Positions 5,620-7,273 of a stretch of 7,273 nucleotides of DNA are shown here, one piece after another (the stretch's first letter is position 1; every line of letters starts with the position of its first letter). This DNA is from an uncultured Oscillospiraceae bacterium. Lineage in GTDB: Bacteria; Bacillota; Clostridia; Oscillospirales; Oscillospiraceae. Made by a program: the position numbers and the translations under genes. The notes below the pieces were generated by a model. The model was not told where the DNA came from. It worked only from the letters and a program-made list of their open reading frames with translations, and ran no database searches. Location: the NCBI GenBank assembly GCA_910588625.1, contig CAJUQN010000121.1, positions 1 through 7,273 on the forward strand, given 5' to 3'.

Positions 5620-5642
5620 GGCGATTTGCGGATTTTGTGATA
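5620..5642 (-). repeat. Switch 2 right inverted-repeat arm
   Basis: Ends in TGCGGATTTTGTGATA (5627-5642), the inverse of the left arm with 20 of 23 matches overall. TGTGAT (5636-5641) lies 9 bases from the stop codon of recombinase 2; the equivalent gap in switch 1 is 8. Confidence 0.75.
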
Positions 5643-5650
5643 TCGCCGCG

Positions 5651-6496
5651 CTAGGAGATCAGCCCCAGACGGTCCAGCTGCCGGACGTGTTCCGCGCCAG
5701 TGGAGATCAAGTAGATCCGGGTTGTTTCGATGGAGCTGTGCCCCAGCACATCCGCCAGCTTCACCACGTCGTGGCACACCCGGTAGAACGCTTGGGCGAA
5801 CAGGTGCCGCAGGTTATGGGGAAACACTTTGGTTTCCGCTACTCCCGCTTTCTCACAGAGGCTTTTCATCTCTGCCCAAATCTGCCTGCGTGACAGCCCT
5901 TTTCCGTTTCTGGTGAGGAATATCTCGCCGGAGACGATTTTTTGTTTTCTGGCGTATTTATGCAGCTTCCGGCACAGCTTTCCAGGGATCAGGATGGTGC
6001 GGATCTTGCCCTTCAAGCTGATCTCGGCCCGTCCCTCCTCTATAGCCTCCGCCGTGATATATTTGACCTCCGATACCCGGATGCCCGTGGCGCAGATGGT
6101 TTCCATCAGCAGAGCAAGCCGGGTCCTGCCCATGCTGTTAGCAGTCTCCAGCAATCGGGCATAATCGGCTTTGGTCAGGTCCCGGTCCGTTCTGCGGAAC
6201 AGCCTGTGCTGGATGCGCAGATATTTCACACAGCAATCTTCTCTGTGAATAAATTTGAGGAATTTGTTCAGTGCCGACAGCTTGGAGTTGACAGTCTCCG
6301 GGCAAAGCTTCTCCGCTTGAAGCCCCTCTTTCCAGGCCGCGCAGGCTTCCTTGTCCAGTGGGCGCTTCCCCAGCCACGCGGCAAAGCTTCGGACATCCCG
6401 CAGGTATTTATCAATAGTGCCGGATACACGCTCCTCTGCGCGCAAGAACTGCTCAAAAGCGATGATTTGAACGTTTCGGATCGTTCGTTGGTTCAT
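5651..6496 (-). CDS. Tyrosine recombinase/integrase 2 (XerC/D-like), putative invertase
   Basis: A 281-residue tyrosine recombinase, paralog of the one at 300-1142. The core-binding domain is about residues 9-94 and the catalytic domain about 106-276. Active-site residues: R140 (ATGIRVSE), K164 (KGKIRT), H227/R230 (PHNLRH), H253 (LGHSS) and Y262 (TRIYL). The C termini are nearly the same (DRLGLIS) and divergence is greatest in the N-terminal DNA-binding part. That fits the different inner halves of the two inverted repeats, suggesting each enzyme prefers its own sites (inference). The ATG at 6496 follows a GGGAG about 10 bases upstream, and a TATAAT lies at 6520-6515 on the minus strand. Like its paralog it ends next to an inverted-repeat arm, so inversion of 5355-5642 is its probable activity. 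Confidence 0.93.
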   Translation of the reverse strand: MNQRTIRNVQIIAFEQFLRAEERVSGTIDKYLRDVRSFAAWLGKRPLDKEACAAWKEGLQAEKLCPETVNSKLSALNKFLKFIHREDCCVKYLRIQHRLFRRTDRDLTKADYARLLETANSMGRTRLALLMETICATGIRVSEVKYITAEAIEEGRAEISLKGKIRTILIPGKLCRKLHKYARKQKIVSGEIFLTRNGKGLSRRQIWAEMKSLCEKAGVAETKVFPHNLRHLFAQAFYRVCHDVVKLADVLGHSSIETTRIYLISTGAEHVRQLDRLGLIS

Positions 6497-6514
6497 ATTC
6501 GAATGGCTCCCTTC

Positions 6515-6564
6515 ATTATAATAGCGTTATCGTTCCTGTTTGCGGCAAGCCTATACGATATCAC
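6515..6564 (-). promoter_or_regulatory. Recombinase 2 control region
   Basis: A consensus TATAAT on the minus strand (6520-6515) lies about 20 bases before the ATG, close enough to give a very short leader. No good -35 box stands at 17 bases. Further upstream, CGATATCAC (6556-6564) repeats, in inverse orientation, the GTGATATCG (5637-5645) that overlaps the outer end of the switch 2 right arm. It could be a recombinase binding site for self-regulation, or chance. Confidence 0.35.
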
Positions 6565-6616
6565 GATTCGCCTCTGATTGCCATTCCTTTTTCTGCACTG
6601 AAATATACTGGTGACG

Positions 6617-6874
6617 CTATTTGACCCGATAGAGGTTGGACGAGAGACTCCCATTCTCCCGCCATCGGTGGGATCTCTCCACCAGCCCCAGCTTTACCAG
6701 CCCGTCCAGCGCCCGCTTCACCGTCGAGCGGGACAGGCTTACCCCAGCGGCAATGGTGTTGATCCCCGGCCAGCAGGTGCCGTCCTTGTTGGCGTGGTCT
6801 CTGAGGAAACGATAGACCGCTTTTTCCCGGCTGTTCAGCTCCCGGTTGTCGTAGATGTCATCATAATAGGTCAA
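6617..6874 (-). CDS. Small helix-turn-helix protein, mobile-element type
   Basis: An 85-residue winged-helix/HTH protein of the HTH_36 (MarR/replication-initiator-like) style. The TTG start at 6874 is preferred because GGGGGGTGAT precedes it by a normal distance; an ATG 12 codons upstream would overlap the previous gene. Residues 14-40 (SREKAVYRFLRDHANKDG, CWPGINTIA) and 45-63 (SLSRSTVKRALDGLVKLGL) form the HTH core, followed by a wing (VERSHRWRENGSLSSN). Such small proteins are common in conjugative and integrative elements of Clostridia, where they bind DNA for regulation or replication. Only four bases separate it from the previous stop codon, whose TGA lies in the ribosome site, so they are translationally coupled. 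Confidence 0.75.
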   Translation of the reverse strand: MTYYDDIYDNRELNSREKAVYRFLRDHANKDGTCWPGINTIAAGVSLSRSTVKRALDGLVKLGLVERSHRWRENGSLSSNLYRVK

Positions 6875-6878
6875 GGCA

Positions 6879-7273
6879 TCACCCCCCGGATGCGTCTGGC
6901 GGCGGTCCATCCTGCTTTTTCACGAAGTTGGGGATCGTTGCCAGCGGCTGGCCCTGCTGGGCATCCCGCGCCTTCCGGCTGTCAGCACCGCCGTCTTTTG
7001 CCCCAACCCGTTTCTCTTGATGAGAGCGGGCTGGGGTTTCCTTTTCCGCTGCTAACAAAAACCGATTCTGAATGGCCTGTTCCAGCTCTTGCCGCCCGGC
7101 GTAGGGTTTTGCTTCCTCGGCAAAAACGAACTTGCCGGTGATTGGGCCGGTGTCCACCAGGAAACGGCCCAGCTCCTCGTCCGTTTTGATATCGGGGAAC
7201 AGTTCATAGCTGTCCAAGCTGCCCGCCACGCGCAGCACATCATCCAGGCATTTGGCGTGTTCCACCATCAGCG
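6879..7273 (-). CDS. Unrecognised protein, C-terminal part, runs off the right edge
   Basis: An open frame of at least 129 residues that continues without a stop to the window edge. An ATG exists at 7268, but no ribosome site can be judged, so it may be an internal Met. The first 75 residues look folded (DDVLRVAGSLDSYELFP, DEELGRFLVDTG, ELEQAIQNRFLLAAE). The last 55 are charged and low-complexity (KKQDGPPPDASGG at the end). I do not recognise it firmly; the style recalls accessory proteins of clostridial conjugative elements, such as antirestriction- or YodL-like proteins. It is coupled to the HTH gene, supporting mobile-element origin. Confidence 0.5.
   Translation of the reverse strand, partial: LMVEHAKCLDDVLRVAGSLDSYELFPDIKTDEELGRFLVDTGPITGKFVFAEEAKPYAGRQELEQAIQNRFLLAAEKETPARSHQEKRVGAKDGGADSRKARDAQQGQPLATIPNFVKKQDGPPPDASGG

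Larger units (their letters stand above)
5355..5642. other. Candidate invertible DNA switch 2 (recombinase-linked)
   Basis: A 288-bp non-coding segment is bounded by an imperfect inverted repeat (20 of 23 positions) and lies 8 bases from the stop codon of recombinase 2. The interior holds a rightward extended -10 promoter candidate (5536-5564), a leader hairpin (5571-5611), a nested palindrome next to the left arm (5364-5423), and a block at 5457-5478 matching switch 1. The arrangement copies switch 1, which is the best evidence that neither repeat pair is accidental. As drawn the promoter faces the recombinase 3' end. Inverted, it would fire leftward toward the IS110 element and, beyond it, the two-gene surface operon. 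Inversion activity is inferred. Confidence 0.7.

Noticed and set aside
1..7273. CRISPR array, tRNA or rRNA
   Set aside because: No regularly spaced direct repeats, and no cloverleaf or rRNA-like sequence seen.

Overview
The window looks like an accessory locus from a GC-rich, low-G+C-phylum anaerobe, most likely a gut Clostridia or Oscillospiraceae-type Firmicute. This is inferred from gene style: strong GGAGG ribosome sites, TTG starts, an EpsG-family membrane protein, an IS110 element and conjugative-element-like small genes. No rRNA, tRNA or CRISPR array is visible.

The most striking feature is a repeated cassette. Two paralogous tyrosine recombinases on the minus strand (300-1142 and 5651-6496, about 78% identical over their last 170 residues) are each followed, 8-9 bases past the stop codon, by one arm of an inverted repeat. 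The second arm lies about 250 bases further on. Pair 1 (38-55 and 274-291) is a perfect 18-bp repeat. Pair 2 (5355-5377 and 5620-5642) matches at 20 of 23 positions. Both pairs begin with the same outer hexamer, ATCACA, and then diverge. Both enclosed segments carry a promoter-like sequence and a shared internal block. This is the architecture of a recombinase-controlled DNA inversion (phase-variation) switch, present twice. As drawn, both candidate promoters point back at the 3' end of their recombinase gene. After inversion they would fire leftward.

Layout: 1-299, switch 1; 300-1142, recombinase 1 (-); 1143-1302, divergent control region with an attenuator-like leader; 1303-2358, EpsG-family polysaccharide polymerase-like membrane protein (+); 2363-2398, strong terminator between convergent genes; 2458-3612, two-gene minus-strand operon for a membrane-anchored extracytoplasmic protein and a secreted beta-rich protein; about 3760-5215, an IS110-family element whose transposase is frameshifted near its N terminus; 5355-5642, switch 2; 5651-6496, recombinase 2 (-); 6617-7273, a small helix-turn-helix protein and the C-terminal part of an unrecognised protein (-), resembling mobile-element cargo.

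Working model (inference): switch 2 once controlled the two-gene surface operon to its left, and the IS110 element later landed between promoter and operon. Switch 1 would control an operon beyond the left edge. The EpsG-like gene between the cassettes suggests that the locus concerns cell-surface polysaccharide and surface proteins, common targets of phase variation.
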